This document shows, piece by piece, positions 52,696 through 61,245 of a DNA stretch of 64,000 nucleotides. The stretch covers positions 1,922,001 through 1,986,000 of the forward strand of contig CP124680.1 in the NCBI GenBank assembly GCA_029961745.1, in the 5' to 3' direction. The notes beneath the pieces were generated by a model. The model saw only the letters and a list, made by a program, of their open reading frames with translations. It searched no databases and had not been told where the DNA came from. Source of the stretch: Nocardioides sp. L-11A. GTDB lineage: Bacteria > Actinomycetota > Actinomycetes > Propionibacteriales > Nocardioidaceae. Each line of letters starts with the position of its first letter. The first letter of the stretch is position 1. The translations under genes and the position numbers were made by a program.

Positions 52696-52762
52696 GCCCC
52701 GAGTCTCACCCGGCGATCAAGGAACGGGACACAGGTCTCGGATCGTGGTCCGAGCGCACCGC

Positions 52763-52849
52763 ACTTGTCGGGCAGTTCTGTCACTTGTCGGGCGTTGCCA
52801 CACCCGACAAGTGACAGAATCGCCGGTCGACCGGTGATTCCTGCAGCCG
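52763..52849. repeat. Intact extragenic palindromic repeat (second copy)
   Basis: Two hairpins in a row. The first has arms 52776-52792 and 52803-52819, 17 bp perfect, loop 10 nt (TTCTGTCACTTGTCGGG and complement). The second spans AATCGCCGGTC/GACCGGTGATT near 52818-52839. A third ACTTGTCGGG lies at 52763. The same element, split by the IS, is at 27950-29314. Confidence 0.8.
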
Positions 52850-52898
52850 ACACGACCGCATGGTGGACGAAATCCGAGACAGCAGCGCCGCGGCGGCG

Positions 52899-52904
52899 TA
52901 CAGT
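52899..52904 (+). promoter_or_regulatory. -10 element of the leuB leader
   Basis: TACAGT ends 9 nt before the ATG of the leader peptide; no ribosome site follows. The 52959-53075 stretch behind it holds only leader RNA. Confidence 0.4.
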
Positions 52905-52913
52905 CCTTGCATC

Positions 52914-52958
52914 ATGCGGAGCGCCCTTCTCGTAATCGTGCGCCGCGGCGAGGCCTGA
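52914..52958 (+). CDS. leu leader peptide [14 protein letters not shown]
   Basis: A 14-codon frame with Leu-Leu-Val-Ile-Val in a row (codons CTT, CTC, GTA, ATC, GTG). It ends inside the first arm of a strong hairpin. It lies 338 bp before leuB. The composition makes an attenuation leader for branched-chain amino acids the natural reading. Confidence 0.7.
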   Translation: MRSALLVIVRRGEA

Positions 52959-52978
52959 GAGAGGCCACCTCGCCGCGG
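52943..52978 (+). promoter_or_regulatory. Hairpin over the end of the leu leader peptide
   Basis: Arms 52943-52953 (CCGCGGCGAGG) and 52968-52978 (exact complement), 11-bp stem with an inner GCCT/AGGC stem. Copies of CGCCGCGG at 52886-52895, 52941-52950 and 52971-52978 allow alternative pairing. There is no U-run, so the terminator itself is not seen. Confidence 0.6.
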
Positions 52979-53075
52979 TGACTGCGGCGATCCCCGAACC
53001 GCACGGGCCCCTCGGACCACCATCCCCGGCCCGCCGCAGTCCGACTCGACGGGTCCCGTCCCACGGAGACCAGCC

Positions 53076-53285
53076 ATGTCCAGCACCACCACCACCAGCG
53101 CCCGGACCAGCGCCAGCAGCGGCGTGCGCCGCACCAATCCCACCGGCTACGCCACCCTCACCGCCGACGACTCCGAGTGGGGTCCGGCCCGCCACGACCC
53201 GGCGCAGCCCTCCCACCGCGAGGCGTCGGGCCTGCTGGGGACTGCCCTGCGAGACGGCGACGACGCCCGTCCCGACGACAACTAG
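53076..53285 (+). CDS. Small hypothetical protein between leu leader and leuB
   Basis: A 69-residue frame starting [20 protein letters not shown], with a GGAG at 53066. It is Thr/Ser/Arg/Asp-rich and predicted disordered. Position in the leuB leader, 11 bp from the leuB start, could mean a real translated gene or part of the long leader RNA. I recognise no family. Confidence 0.4.
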   Translation: MSSTTTTSARTSASSGVRRTNPTGYATLTADDSEWGPARHDPAQPSHREASGLLGTALRDGDDARPDDN

Positions 53286-53295
53286 GTTTCCTCCC

Positions 53296-54393
53296 ATGAC
53301 CGACTCCTCCGCTGCAGCCCCCGTCACCACCGGCCAGGTCGCCCTGGGCGTCATTCCCGGGGACGGGATCGGGCCCGAGGTGACCGCCGAGGCACTCAAG
53401 GTGCTGGAGGCCGCGGCGCCGGCGGACCTGAAGTTCGCTGCGACGCAGTACGACCTCGGCGCCGAGCGCTACCTGCGCACCGGCGAGGTCCTGCCGGACA
53501 GCGTGCTGGAGGAGATCCGCGGCCAGGACGCACTGCTGCTCGGCGCTGTCGGCGGCAAGCCCAACGACCCGAACCTGCCTCCGGGCATCCTCGAGCGCGG
53601 CCTGCTGCTCAAGCTCCGCTTCACCCTCGACCACTACGTCAACCTGCGCCCCTCGCGCATCTACCCGGGCTCGGTCTCGCCGCTGTCCGCGGAGGTGCTC
53701 GCCCGGGGCCCGGTGGACTTCGTGGTGGTCCGCGAGGGCACGGAGGGCCCCTACACCGGCAACGGCGGCGCGCTGCGCGTCGGCACCCCGGCCGAGGTCG
53801 CCACCGAGGTCTCGGTCAACACCGCGTTCGGCGTCGAGCGGGTGATCCGCGACGCCTTCGAGCGTGCCCGCAAGCGCCCCCGCAAGAAGCTCACCCTCGT
53901 GCACAAGACCAACGTGCTCGTCCACGCGGGCCAGGTCTGGTGGCGGCTGTTCCAGCAGGTGGCCGAGGAGTACCCGGACGTCACCACCGACTACAGCCAC
54001 ATCGACGCGGTGATGATCTACCTGACGACCGACCCGCAGCGGTTCGACGTGATCGTCACCGACAACCTGTTCGGCGACATCGTCACGGACCTGGCCGCGG
54101 CCATCAGCGGCGGCATCGGCCTGGCCGCCTCCGGCAACGTCAACCCGGACCGCACCACGCCCTCCATGTTCGAGCCCGTGCACGGCTCGGCCCCCGACAT
54201 CGCGGGCCAGTTGATCGCCGACCCGACCGCCGCGATCCTCTCCGGCGCGCTGCTGCTCGACCACCTCGGCCACCCCGAGGCGGCGGCCCGGGTCGAGGCG
54301 GCCGTGCTCGCCGACCTCGAGGCGCGGACCCCCGGTCAGCAGCGCAGCACGCCCGAGGTGGGCGACGCGATCGCCGCACGAGTAGCGGGCTAG
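53296..54393 (+). CDS. leuB: 3-isopropylmalate dehydrogenase (probably also (R)-2-methylmalate dehydrogenase)
   Basis: A 365-residue beta-decarboxylating dehydrogenase. Visible: [20 protein letters not shown] at residues 18-37, [31 protein letters not shown], catalytic Lys in LVHKTNVL, Asp in [17 protein letters not shown], and GSAPDIAG. The sequence is of the LeuB/TTUC class. It oxidises 3-isopropylmalate to 2-ketoisocaproate; in the citramalate pathway the same enzyme acts on methylmalate. Preceded by a leader peptide; ilvE follows 76 bp later. Confidence 0.93.
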   Translation: MTDSSAAAPVTTGQVALGVIPGDGIGPEVTAEALKVLEAAAPADLKFAATQYDLGAERYLRTGEVLPDSVLEEIRGQDALLLGAVGGKPNDPNLPPGILERGLLLKLRFTLDHYVNLRPSRIYPGSVSPLSAEVLARGPVDFVVVREGTEGPYTGNGGALRVGTPAEVATEVSVNTAFGVERVIRDAFERARKRPRKKLTLVHKTNVLVHAGQVWWRLFQQVAEEYPDVTTDYSHIDAVMIYLTTDPQRFDVIVTDNLFGDIVTDLAAAISGGIGLAASGNVNPDRTTPSMFEPVHGSAPDIAGQLIADPTAAILSGALLLDHLGHPEAAARVEAAVLADLEARTPGQQRSTPEVGDAIAARVAG

Positions 54394-54469
54394 CCCGCTT
54401 CTGGAGTGCTCCCCTCCGGGACGCGGGCAGAATGCCCCCTGCCGACCCGCGTTAACGAGGACTAACCTG

Positions 54470-55555
54470 ATGACCATGCAGATCACCACCACCCTCTCTG
54501 CGAAGCCCACCGACGACACCCGGCTGGCGGAGATCCTGGCCAACCCCGGCTTCGGGTCGCACTTCTCCGACCACATGTTCACCGTCGAGTGGACCCCGGA
54601 GCAGGGCTGGTACGACGCGCGGATCACGCCCTACGGCCCGATCACGCTCGATCCCGCCGCGGCGGTCCTGCACTACGCGCAGGAGACCTTCGAGGGCATG
54701 AAGGCCTACCGCCACGACGACGACTCGCTGTGGCTGTTCCGGCCCGAGGCCAACGCCGAGCGGATGATCCGCTCCAGCCACCGCCTCGCGCTGCCGGTGC
54801 TGGAGGTGCCCGACTTCGTCCAGGCCGTCGAGGAGCTCGTCAAGGTCGACGCCCGATGGGTGCCCGGCAACCCCGACGGCGGCGAGAAGAGCCTCTACCT
54901 GCGCCCGTTCATGTTCGCCTCCGAGACCTTCCTCGGGGTCCGCCCGGCCCAGCACGTCACCTTCATGGTGATCGCCAGCCCGGCCGGCGCCTACTTCAAG
55001 GGCGGCGTCAAGCCGGTCACGCTGTGGCTCACCGAGGAGTACACCCGCGCCGGGCGCGGCGGCATGGGTGCGGCCAAGACCGGCGGCAACTACGCCTCCT
55101 CCCTGGTCGCCCAGCAGGAGGCCTCCGCCGCCGGCTGCGACCAGGTCGTCTTCCTCGACGCCCAGGAGGGCAGGTACGTCGAGGAGCTCGGTGGGATGAA
55201 CATGTACTTCGTGTTCGACGACGGCTCGATCGTCACCCCCGAGACCGGCACCATCCTCGAGGGGATCACCCGCTCCTCGATCATCGAGCTGGCCGGCAAG
55301 ATGGGCCATCACGTCACCGAGCGGCAGTTCGGGATCGACGAGTGGCGCGAGGGCGTCGCCAGCGGCCGGATCACCGAGATCTTCGCCTGCGGCACCGCCG
55401 CCGTGGTGACCCCGGTCGGCGCGCTCAAGTGGGAGGGCGGCGAGACCGCCGCTCCCGCGAGCCAGGACCTGACCATGCGGATCCGGCAGGCGCTGGTCGA
55501 CGTCCAGCTCGGGCGGGCCGACGACACGTTCGGCTGGATGCACAAGGTCGTCTGA
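54470..55555 (+). CDS. ilvE: Branched-chain amino acid aminotransferase
   Basis: A 361-residue fold-type-IV PLP enzyme for the last step of Val, Leu and Ile synthesis. It carries the PLP Lys in GAAKTGGNYASSL near residue 203, the phosphate-binding motif EILEGITRSSIIELA... (TGTILEGITRSSI) and the start MQITTTLS. The family of 360-aa actinobacterial/eukaryal-type BCATs fits the length. Likely co-transcribed with leuB. Confidence 0.95.
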   Translation: MTMQITTTLSAKPTDDTRLAEILANPGFGSHFSDHMFTVEWTPEQGWYDARITPYGPITLDPAAAVLHYAQETFEGMKAYRHDDDSLWLFRPEANAERMIRSSHRLALPVLEVPDFVQAVEELVKVDARWVPGNPDGGEKSLYLRPFMFASETFLGVRPAQHVTFMVIASPAGAYFKGGVKPVTLWLTEEYTRAGRGGMGAAKTGGNYASSLVAQQEASAAGCDQVVFLDAQEGRYVEELGGMNMYFVFDDGSIVTPETGTILEGITRSSIIELAGKMGHHVTERQFGIDEWREGVASGRITEIFACGTAAVVTPVGALKWEGGETAAPASQDLTMRIRQALVDVQLGRADDTFGWMHKVV

Positions 55556-55660
55556 CCCGACATCGACCTGGCCTGGGCCGGAGCCTGTGGAGAGCTCCTG
55601 CCGGTGACGGACGGTCGTGCCACGCTCACTCCATGGCATCGCTCGGGAGGATGGGGCACG

Positions 55661-56245
55661 ATGGTGGACATGACGCTGGAGGCAGAGCTCGGCTGGGCGC
55701 CCCGGGGACCGGTCACGGTCGCCGACCTGTTCGAGCTGCCCGACGAGCCGGCCGAGCCGGACGGGGAGGGCCCGACCCCGCGCTACGAGCTCATCGACGG
55801 GATGCTGATCGCGTTGGCGCCCGCTGACCTGCGACACGTCTACATCGCCTCGCGCCTGTGGCAGGTGCTCAACGACGCCGCGCCGCCGGGGCTCTGGGCG
55901 CTCCAGGGGCCGGGCGGCGCCATCATCGACGACGTCACGTGGGTCGAGCCCGACGTGTTCGTCACGCCGCGGGTGCCGGACCGCTACTTCGAGGGCGTTC
56001 CGCTGCTCACGGTGGAGGTGCTCTCCCCGTCCAACCGCCTCTACGACCTGACCACGAAGTTCAGCCGCTACGAGCGGGCCGGCGTGCCGTCGTACTGGAT
56101 CCTCGACCCGACGGAGCTTCGGCTGGTGGCCTGGGAGCTGCGCCGCGGGCGCTACGTCGAGGTCGCCGACGTCGGCGCCGACCAGGCATGGACCGCGACC
56201 GCGCCGTTCGAGGTCACCGTCCGCCCGGGCGCGCTGCTGGACTGA
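55661..56245 (+). CDS. Uma2-family (DUF820) restriction-endonuclease-like protein
   Basis: A 194-residue protein of the Uma2 group, PD-(D/E)xK fold. Visible: YELIDGMLIALAPADLRH (residues 45-62), WVEPDVFVTPRV with the active Asp, and LTVEVLSPSNRLYDLTTKFSRYERAGVPSYWILD with the Glu and Lys. ATG 55661, 10 nt after GGAGG, is preferred over a longer frame from 55604. Uma2 genes are scattered in actinobacteria; their role is unknown. Confidence 0.85.
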   Translation: MVDMTLEAELGWAPRGPVTVADLFELPDEPAEPDGEGPTPRYELIDGMLIALAPADLRHVYIASRLWQVLNDAAPPGLWALQGPGGAIIDDVTWVEPDVFVTPRVPDRYFEGVPLLTVEVLSPSNRLYDLTTKFSRYERAGVPSYWILDPTELRLVAWELRRGRYVEVADVGADQAWTATAPFEVTVRPGALLD

Positions 56246-56257
56246 CAGGCTGGCCCC

Positions 56258-56659
56258 ATGGCACACCCGATCGTGTTCAGCGACGACGACCCGGGGCTCG
56301 CCGAGCTCCGGGCGATCTGCCTGGGTCTGCCCGGCACCGAGGAGCGGATCAGTCACGGCCGCCCGACCTTCCGTGCGGGCAAGATCTTCGCGGCCTTCGG
56401 GGGCAGTGAGAAGCTCCGGCCGGGGGAGCACCGGATGGTGCCGAGCGCGTTCATCTTCACGCCCGACGCCGTGGACCTGCCTGCCCTCGATGCGGACCCG
56501 CGGTTCTTCGTGCCGGCCTACTACGGCCCCTACGGCGGCCGGGCCATCGATCTCGACGATCCCGGCGTCGACTGGGCGGAGATCGCCGAGCTGGTCGACG
56601 CGTCGTACCGGCGGGTCGCGCCGAAGCGCCTCATCGCCGAGCTCGACGCGCGCGGGTAG
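56258..56659 (+). CDS. MmcQ/YjbR-family protein
   Basis: A 133-residue YjbR-like protein with the double-wing fold: LRAICLGLPGTEERISHGRP, FRAGKIFAAFGG and the end VDWAEIAELVDASYRRVAPKRL. Possible DNA-binding, function not known. CAGGCT ends 6 nt before the ATG, suggesting a leaderless mRNA. Its stop codon (TAG) is itself the start of the kinase -10 box TAGCCT. Confidence 0.85.
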   Translation: MAHPIVFSDDDPGLAELRAICLGLPGTEERISHGRPTFRAGKIFAAFGGSEKLRPGEHRMVPSAFIFTPDAVDLPALDADPRFFVPAYYGPYGGRAIDLDDPGVDWAEIAELVDASYRRVAPKRLIAELDARG

Positions 56660-56668
56660 CCTCGCGGT

Positions 56669-58387
56669 GTGACGATCCGCCCCGACAGCAGCGCGCCCAC
56701 GCAGGTGGGCCGCTACGCGCTGCTGACCCGGCTCGGCGAGGGTGGGATGGGCATCGTCCACCTCGCCCAGGGCCCCGACGGGCAGCGGGTCGCGCTCAAG
56801 GTGCTGCGCCCGCAGATCGTCGGCGACCAGGAGGCGCGCCACCGGCTGGCCCGCGAGGTCGGCTCGCTGACCCGCGTCCGGAGCCCCTGGGTGGCGGAGA
56901 TGCTCGACGCCGACCCGTGGGCCGAGGTGCCCTATGTCGTCACCCGCTACGTGCCGGGGCTCTCCCTGCACGCCCACGTCGCCGCCGAGGGCCCGATCGC
57001 CGGGCGCGACCTGCTCTGGCTGGCGGGCTGTCTCGCGGAGGGGCTGGCGGCGGTGCACAGCGCCGGCGTCCTGCACCGCGACGTCAAGCCGGGCAACATC
57101 CTGATGGAGGGACGCACCCCCATCCTCATCGACTTCGGGCTCGCTCGGGTCGCCGACGACATCCGGCTGACTCAGACCGGCTGGCTGCTGGGCACACCGG
57201 GCTACCTCGCTCCGGAGATCCTCTACGGCGACGAGGCGACTCCCGCCGCCGACGTGCACGCCTGGGCGGCGAGTGTCGCCTACGCGGCGAGCGGCCGGGC
57301 GCCGTACGGCCGCGGTCCGGCGATGGCCGTCATGGACCGGACCCGTCGCGGCCAGCACGACCTGAGCGGCATCGAGAGCCCGCTCGCCGAGGTCCTGGCC
57401 GCCGCCCTCGACCCGGAGCCGCTCGAGCGGCCGCTGCTCGAGGAGCTGCTGGCCTGGCTGCGCCCGCTGAGCACGCGGCCCGACCTGCCCGCCGCGCCCC
57501 CGCCCGGTGCGCTCTTCGCGGCCGTGGCCCCGGCCGCCGACGACTTCACGCTGCCCCTGGCGCTGGCCGCCGAGGGGGGCGCGCCGGTCGAGCCCGGCCC
57601 GCCCACGCCGCCGACGGCTCCGGAGTCGCAGGTCCCCGGCACCCGGGCGCTGCCGACCGAGGTCGCTCCGCCGACCCTGCTGCCCTCGGCGCTCCCGCCG
57701 CCACCTCCGTCGCCGCCGGGGGCTGCTCCGCTGCCCCCGCCCCCGCCGGCCTCCGCGATGACCCGGCTGGAGGAGCAGTTCGACCGGGCCTGGGACCCGG
57801 AGCACCCGTTCGCCCCGCCGCCGCGTCCGCCGCTCGCCGAGCGGGTCCGGCGCTGGGTCGCCGTCGGCCTGGGCACGCTGGTGATCGGCGCCGGCTTCGC
57901 CGCCGCGCCCTGGGTGGCGGTCGTGGTGGTCGTGCTCGCGGTGTGGCTGCTGCGCGCGGGCTCCCTGGCGACGTCGGCGGTGGCCGAGCGGCGTACCGTC
58001 CGCGGCGTCAAGTGGTACGACGGCCTGCGCTGGCTCACCACCAGTCCCTGGCACCTCATCCGCGGTGTCACCGGCACCGTCGTCCTGGTGACCTGGAGCG
58101 CCGGTCTCGGCATCGCTGCGGGCCTGCTGGGCTACGCCCTCCAGCTCGACGTCCCGAGCACCCTGCTCGCCTGCGGCACGACGCTCGGGCTCGCCCTGTG
58201 GTCGGGGCCGGGGAGCACCCGGTTCCGGCTCCCGGTCTCGCGGGTCCTCGACCCGCTGGCGCGCCGGCCGGTGCCGTGGCTGCTGACCTGCGCGGTGCTG
58301 CTCGCCGTCGCCGGCGGCCTGGGCGCTCTCGCCGCGGGCCGCGGTGTCAGCTGGGCGCCCTGGTCCGGCGGCCCGTTCGGACTCTGA
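56669..58387 (+). CDS. Membrane-bound Ser/Thr protein kinase without PASTA domains
   Basis: A 572-residue kinase. The kinase domain (residues 14-270) has GEGGMGIVHLA, VALKVL with catalytic Lys, LHRDVKPGNILM (135-146), LIDFGLARV and GTPGYLAPEIL. A 130-residue Pro/Ala-rich linker follows, then four hydrophobic helices (about 400-435, 465-490, 495-515 and 540-565) that anchor it in the membrane, without PASTA or other outside sensor. GTG 56669 follows the TAGCCT box by 6 nt. A second, unrelated kinase beside the PknG system, 6 kb away. Confidence 0.9.
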   Translation: MTIRPDSSAPTQVGRYALLTRLGEGGMGIVHLAQGPDGQRVALKVLRPQIVGDQEARHRLAREVGSLTRVRSPWVAEMLDADPWAEVPYVVTRYVPGLSLHAHVAAEGPIAGRDLLWLAGCLAEGLAAVHSAGVLHRDVKPGNILMEGRTPILIDFGLARVADDIRLTQTGWLLGTPGYLAPEILYGDEATPAADVHAWAASVAYAASGRAPYGRGPAMAVMDRTRRGQHDLSGIESPLAEVLAAALDPEPLERPLLEELLAWLRPLSTRPDLPAAPPPGALFAAVAPAADDFTLPLALAAEGGAPVEPGPPTPPTAPESQVPGTRALPTEVAPPTLLPSALPPPPPSPPGAAPLPPPPPASAMTRLEEQFDRAWDPEHPFAPPPRPPLAERVRRWVAVGLGTLVIGAGFAAAPWVAVVVVVLAVWLLRAGSLATSAVAERRTVRGVKWYDGLRWLTTSPWHLIRGVTGTVVLVTWSAGLGIAAGLLGYALQLDVPSTLLACGTTLGLALWSGPGSTRFRLPVSRVLDPLARRPVPWLLTCAVLLAVAGGLGALAAGRGVSWAPWSGGPFGL

Positions 58388-58399
58388 GACGCGCGTCTC
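58386..58399. promoter_or_regulatory. 14-bp palindrome upstream of the cimA leader
   Basis: GAGACGCGCGTCTC, perfect. It begins within the kinase stop codon and covers the expected -35 region of the CAGAAT -10 at 58410-58415. It could be an operator or the terminator of the kinase gene. Confidence 0.5.
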
Positions 58400-58422
58400 G
58401 CGCTCGTGGCAGAATGGGCCGG

Positions 58423-58452
58423 GTGACCACGCTCACCACGATCATTACCTAG
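58423..58452 (+). CDS. cimA leader peptide MTTLTTIIT
   Basis: A nine-codon frame starting GTG: Thr-Thr-Leu-Thr-Thr-Ile-Ile-Thr, the composition of a thr/ilv-type regulatory leader. It starts 7 nt after CAGAAT without a ribosome site. Its stop TAG overlaps the first base of the hairpin 58452-58476. Confidence 0.75.
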   Translation: MTTLTTIIT

Positions 58453-58507
58453 CGCGTCTGACCCCGTCAGACGCGCCAGCCTCCTGTCCCCAGGAGGCTT
58501 TTGTTTT
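58452..58507 (+). terminator. cimA transcription attenuator
   Basis: First hairpin: arms 58452-58462 (GCGCGTCTGAC) and 58466-58476, 11 bp perfect, 3-nt loop. Second hairpin, the terminator: GCCTCCTG (58479-58486) and CAGGAGGC (58491-58498), loop TCCC, followed by TTTTGTTTT. The start of cimA lies 28 bp further. Confidence 0.8.
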
Positions 58508-58535
58508 GCCCGGCCCCCTCACCCGAGAGATCCCG

Positions 58536-60155
58536 ATGACCCAGCAGCGCGACCTCCCCCTGGACCTCCACGGCTCGTTCCACGTCTACGACACGACGCT
58601 GCGCGACGGGATGCAGCAGGAGGGGCTCAACCCCACGGTGGCCGACAAGCTCGCCATCGCGCGGCACCTGGACGGGCTCGGCGTGGGGTACATCGAGGGC
58701 GGCTGGCCGGGCGCCAACCCCAAGGACACCGAGTTCTTCCGTCGCGCGGCGGCCGAGCTGGACCTGAAGCACGCGCGGCTCGCGGCCTTCGGCTCCACCC
58801 GCCGGGCGGGCCTGCTCGCCGCCGACGACCCGCAGGTCGCGGCGCTGCGCGACAGCGGTGCGGGTGTCGTCACCCTGGTCGCCAAGTCGCACGTCGGTCA
58901 CGTCGAGAAGGCACTGCGGACCACGCCCGAGGAGAACCTCGCGATGATCCGCGACACCGTCGGTCACCTGCGTGCCGAGGGGCAGCAGGTCTTCCTCGAC
59001 GCCGAGCACTTCTTCGACGGCTACCGCCTCGACCGGTCCTATGCGCTCGAGGTGCTCCGGACGGCGTACGACGCGGGCGCGGAGGTGATCGCGCTGTGCG
59101 ACACCAACGGCGGCATGCTGCCGGGCTGGGTCTCCGACGTGGTGCACGACGTCGTCGAGAACGCCCAGGTCCGGGTGGGCATCCACTGCCACAACGACAC
59201 CGGCCTGGCCGTGGCCAACACGCTCGCCGCGGTCGACGCCGGCGCGACCCACGTGCAGGGCTGCATCAACGGCTACGGCGAGCGCACCGGCAACGCCGAC
59301 CTGATCAACGTCGTCGCCAACCTCGAGCTGAAGCTCGACCGCCAGGTGCTGCCGCCGGGTCTCCTGCGCGAGGCCACGCGGATCGCGCACGCGGTCGCGG
59401 AGGTCACCAATGTCCCGCCCGCCGCCCGCCAGCCGTACGTCGGCGCGTCGGCCTTCGCCCACAAGGCCGGCCTGCACGCCAGCGCGATCAAGGTCGACCC
59501 GGACCTCTACCAGCACATGGACCCGGCGGGTGTCGGCAACGACATGCGGCTGCTGGTCTCCGACATGGCCGGGCGCGCCACCATCGAGCTCAAGGGCAAG
59601 GAGCTCGGCTTCGACCTCTCCGACAACCCGGAGCTGGTCACCCGGGTCACCGCCCGGGTCAAGGACCTGGAGTCGCGCGGCTACACCTTCGAGGCGGCGG
59701 ACGCCTCCTTCGAGCTGCTCCTCGCCGAGGAGGTGGACGGCCGCCGGCCGTCGTACTTCGACGTCGAGAGCTGGCGGGTGATCACCGAGACCCTCACCCA
59801 CGCCCAGCCGGGGGAGGAGGCGGTGTCCGAGGCGACGGTCAAGCTCAGGGCGGCCGACGTGCGCTATGTCGTCACGGGCGAGGGCAACGGCCCGGTCAAC
59901 GCCCTGGACCAGGCGCTGCGCTCGGCGATCGAGCAGGCATATCCGGAGATCGCGCAGTTCGAGCTGATCGACTTCAAGGTCCGCATCCTCGACCAGGGAC
60001 ACGGCACCGACGCGATCACCCGGGTGCTGATCGAGACCACGGACGGTGCGTCGACCTGGGTGACCGTGGGCGTCGGCGCGAACGTCATCGAGGCCTCGTG
60101 GGAGGCGCTGGCCGACAGCCTCACCTACGGTCTGCTGCGACACCACCGGAGCTGA
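58536..60155 (+). CDS. cimA: (R)-citramalate synthase
   Basis: A 539-residue enzyme of the HMGL/alpha-IPM synthase family, the length of CimA rather than LeuA. N-terminal TIM barrel: VYDTTLRDGMQQEGLNPTVA (residues 15-34), EGGWPGANPKDTEFF and GIHCHNDTGLAVAN with metal-binding His. The C-terminal half (about 400-539) is the LeuA-type regulatory domain. It joins pyruvate and acetyl-CoA to citramalate, giving isoleucine without threonine. The Thr/Ile leader in front fits this. ATG 58536 follows GAGAGA. Confidence 0.9.
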   Translation: MTQQRDLPLDLHGSFHVYDTTLRDGMQQEGLNPTVADKLAIARHLDGLGVGYIEGGWPGANPKDTEFFRRAAAELDLKHARLAAFGSTRRAGLLAADDPQVAALRDSGAGVVTLVAKSHVGHVEKALRTTPEENLAMIRDTVGHLRAEGQQVFLDAEHFFDGYRLDRSYALEVLRTAYDAGAEVIALCDTNGGMLPGWVSDVVHDVVENAQVRVGIHCHNDTGLAVANTLAAVDAGATHVQGCINGYGERTGNADLINVVANLELKLDRQVLPPGLLREATRIAHAVAEVTNVPPAARQPYVGASAFAHKAGLHASAIKVDPDLYQHMDPAGVGNDMRLLVSDMAGRATIELKGKELGFDLSDNPELVTRVTARVKDLESRGYTFEAADASFELLLAEEVDGRRPSYFDVESWRVITETLTHAQPGEEAVSEATVKLRAADVRYVVTGEGNGPVNALDQALRSAIEQAYPEIAQFELIDFKVRILDQGHGTDAITRVLIETTDGASTWVTVGVGANVIEASWEALADSLTYGLLRHHRS

Positions 60156-60156
60156 T

Positions 60157-60197
60157 ACCTGCTCTCGGCCCGCACCAGGTGCGTGCGGACGGCAGGT
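60157..60197. repeat. 41-bp palindromic repeat, left copy
   Basis: Starts ACCTGCTCTCGGCCCGCACC and ends GGCAGGT; matches the copy at 61245-61285 in 37 of 41 bases. Located 2 bp after the cimA stop and likely its terminator. Confidence 0.75.
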
Positions 60198-60279
60198 CGA
60201 GCGCCGCGTCTGTCGGGGTTGTCCACAGGTACGTCGGCAGCTCCTGGAGCCGAGGGCCTGTCGGTGCCAGCATGCGGCC

Positions 60280-61245
60280 ATGCCGCGCCACCTCGATTTC
60301 GCCGATCCGGGACTCCAGGTCATCCTGCGCCGCGAGCAGGACGGCGTGGTCGCCCGGGGGCAGCTCCTCGACCTCGGCGGCACCGACCACGACATCGCCC
60401 GGATGACCCGACGCCGTGAGCTGCGTCAGGTCGAGCCCGGCGTGTACGTCGACCACACCGGCGTCCTGACCCGGCGCCAGCGTGAGTGGGTGGCTCTGTT
60501 CGCCTACGCCCCCGCCGCGCTGTCCCACGAGTCCGCGATGCCGGGCGGCGAGCCGCCGGTGGTCCATGTGTGCGTCGGTCCCGACCGCACCCTGCGCCCG
60601 ATCGCCGGTGTGGTGGTCCACCGCAGCGCGCATCTGGGGTCCCGGGTCGACTGGCACCGACGCCCGCCTCGCATGGTGCCGGCGCATGCGACCATCGACG
60701 TCCTGGAGGCCCGGATCCGGGCCGACGACGTCGCGGGGGCGTACGCCGCCCTCACCCGGGCCTGCTTCACCCGCGAGGTCGTGCCCCGCATGCTGCGGGC
60801 CGCCCTCGCCGAACGGGCCAGGGTCACCCGCCGCGCCCTCGTCGCCGGGATGATCGACGATCTCGAACAGGGCGCCTGCTCGGTGCTCGAGCGCGGCTAC
60901 CTCCATCAGGTCGAACGCGCCCACGGCCTGCCGGTCGGCCGGCGCCAGCACACCAGCCACGCCACCGGTAGCCGGACCGAGCAGGACGTCCGGCACGAGG
61001 AGTACGGCGTCGTGGTCGAGCTCGACGGCCGCGCGTACCACGACGGTGTCCGCGCCCGCGACAACGACGCCCGACGCGACCTGGCGGAGGTCGCGACCAG
61101 CGGCGCCATCACGCTCCGGGTCACCTACGGCCTGGTGTTCGGCGATCCGTGCCGGACCGCGCTCTGGGTCGCCCGGGTGCTCCAGCGCCGCGGCTGGACC
61201 GGATCGGTCCGGAGCTGCCCCCGCTGCCCGGTAAGAGCCGCTTGA
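60280..61245 (+). CDS. AbiEi-like antitoxin-domain / DUF559 nuclease-like protein
   Basis: A 321-residue protein. The N-terminus has a helix-turn-helix AbiEi-type antitoxin domain (DIARMTRRRELRQVEPGVYVD). The C-terminal 100 residues form a DUF559/very-short-patch-repair endonuclease-like domain: YGVVVELDGRAYHDGVRARD with catalytic Glu/Asp, NDARRDLAEV and TLRVTYGLVF. No AbiEii toxin is next to it. This two-domain form is common in actinobacteria and its role is unknown. It is flanked on both sides by the same 41-bp repeat. Confidence 0.82.
   Translation: MPRHLDFADPGLQVILRREQDGVVARGQLLDLGGTDHDIARMTRRRELRQVEPGVYVDHTGVLTRRQREWVALFAYAPAALSHESAMPGGEPPVVHVCVGPDRTLRPIAGVVVHRSAHLGSRVDWHRRPPRMVPAHATIDVLEARIRADDVAGAYAALTRACFTREVVPRMLRAALAERARVTRRALVAGMIDDLEQGACSVLERGYLHQVERAHGLPVGRRQHTSHATGSRTEQDVRHEEYGVVVELDGRAYHDGVRARDNDARRDLAEVATSGAITLRVTYGLVFGDPCRTALWVARVLQRRGWTGSVRSCPRCPVRAA

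Noticed and set aside
54452..58054. A 1200-codon open frame on the - strand
   Set aside because: It lies opposite ilvE, Uma2, MmcQ and kinase genes that have recognised motifs; composition is typical of antisense shadow.
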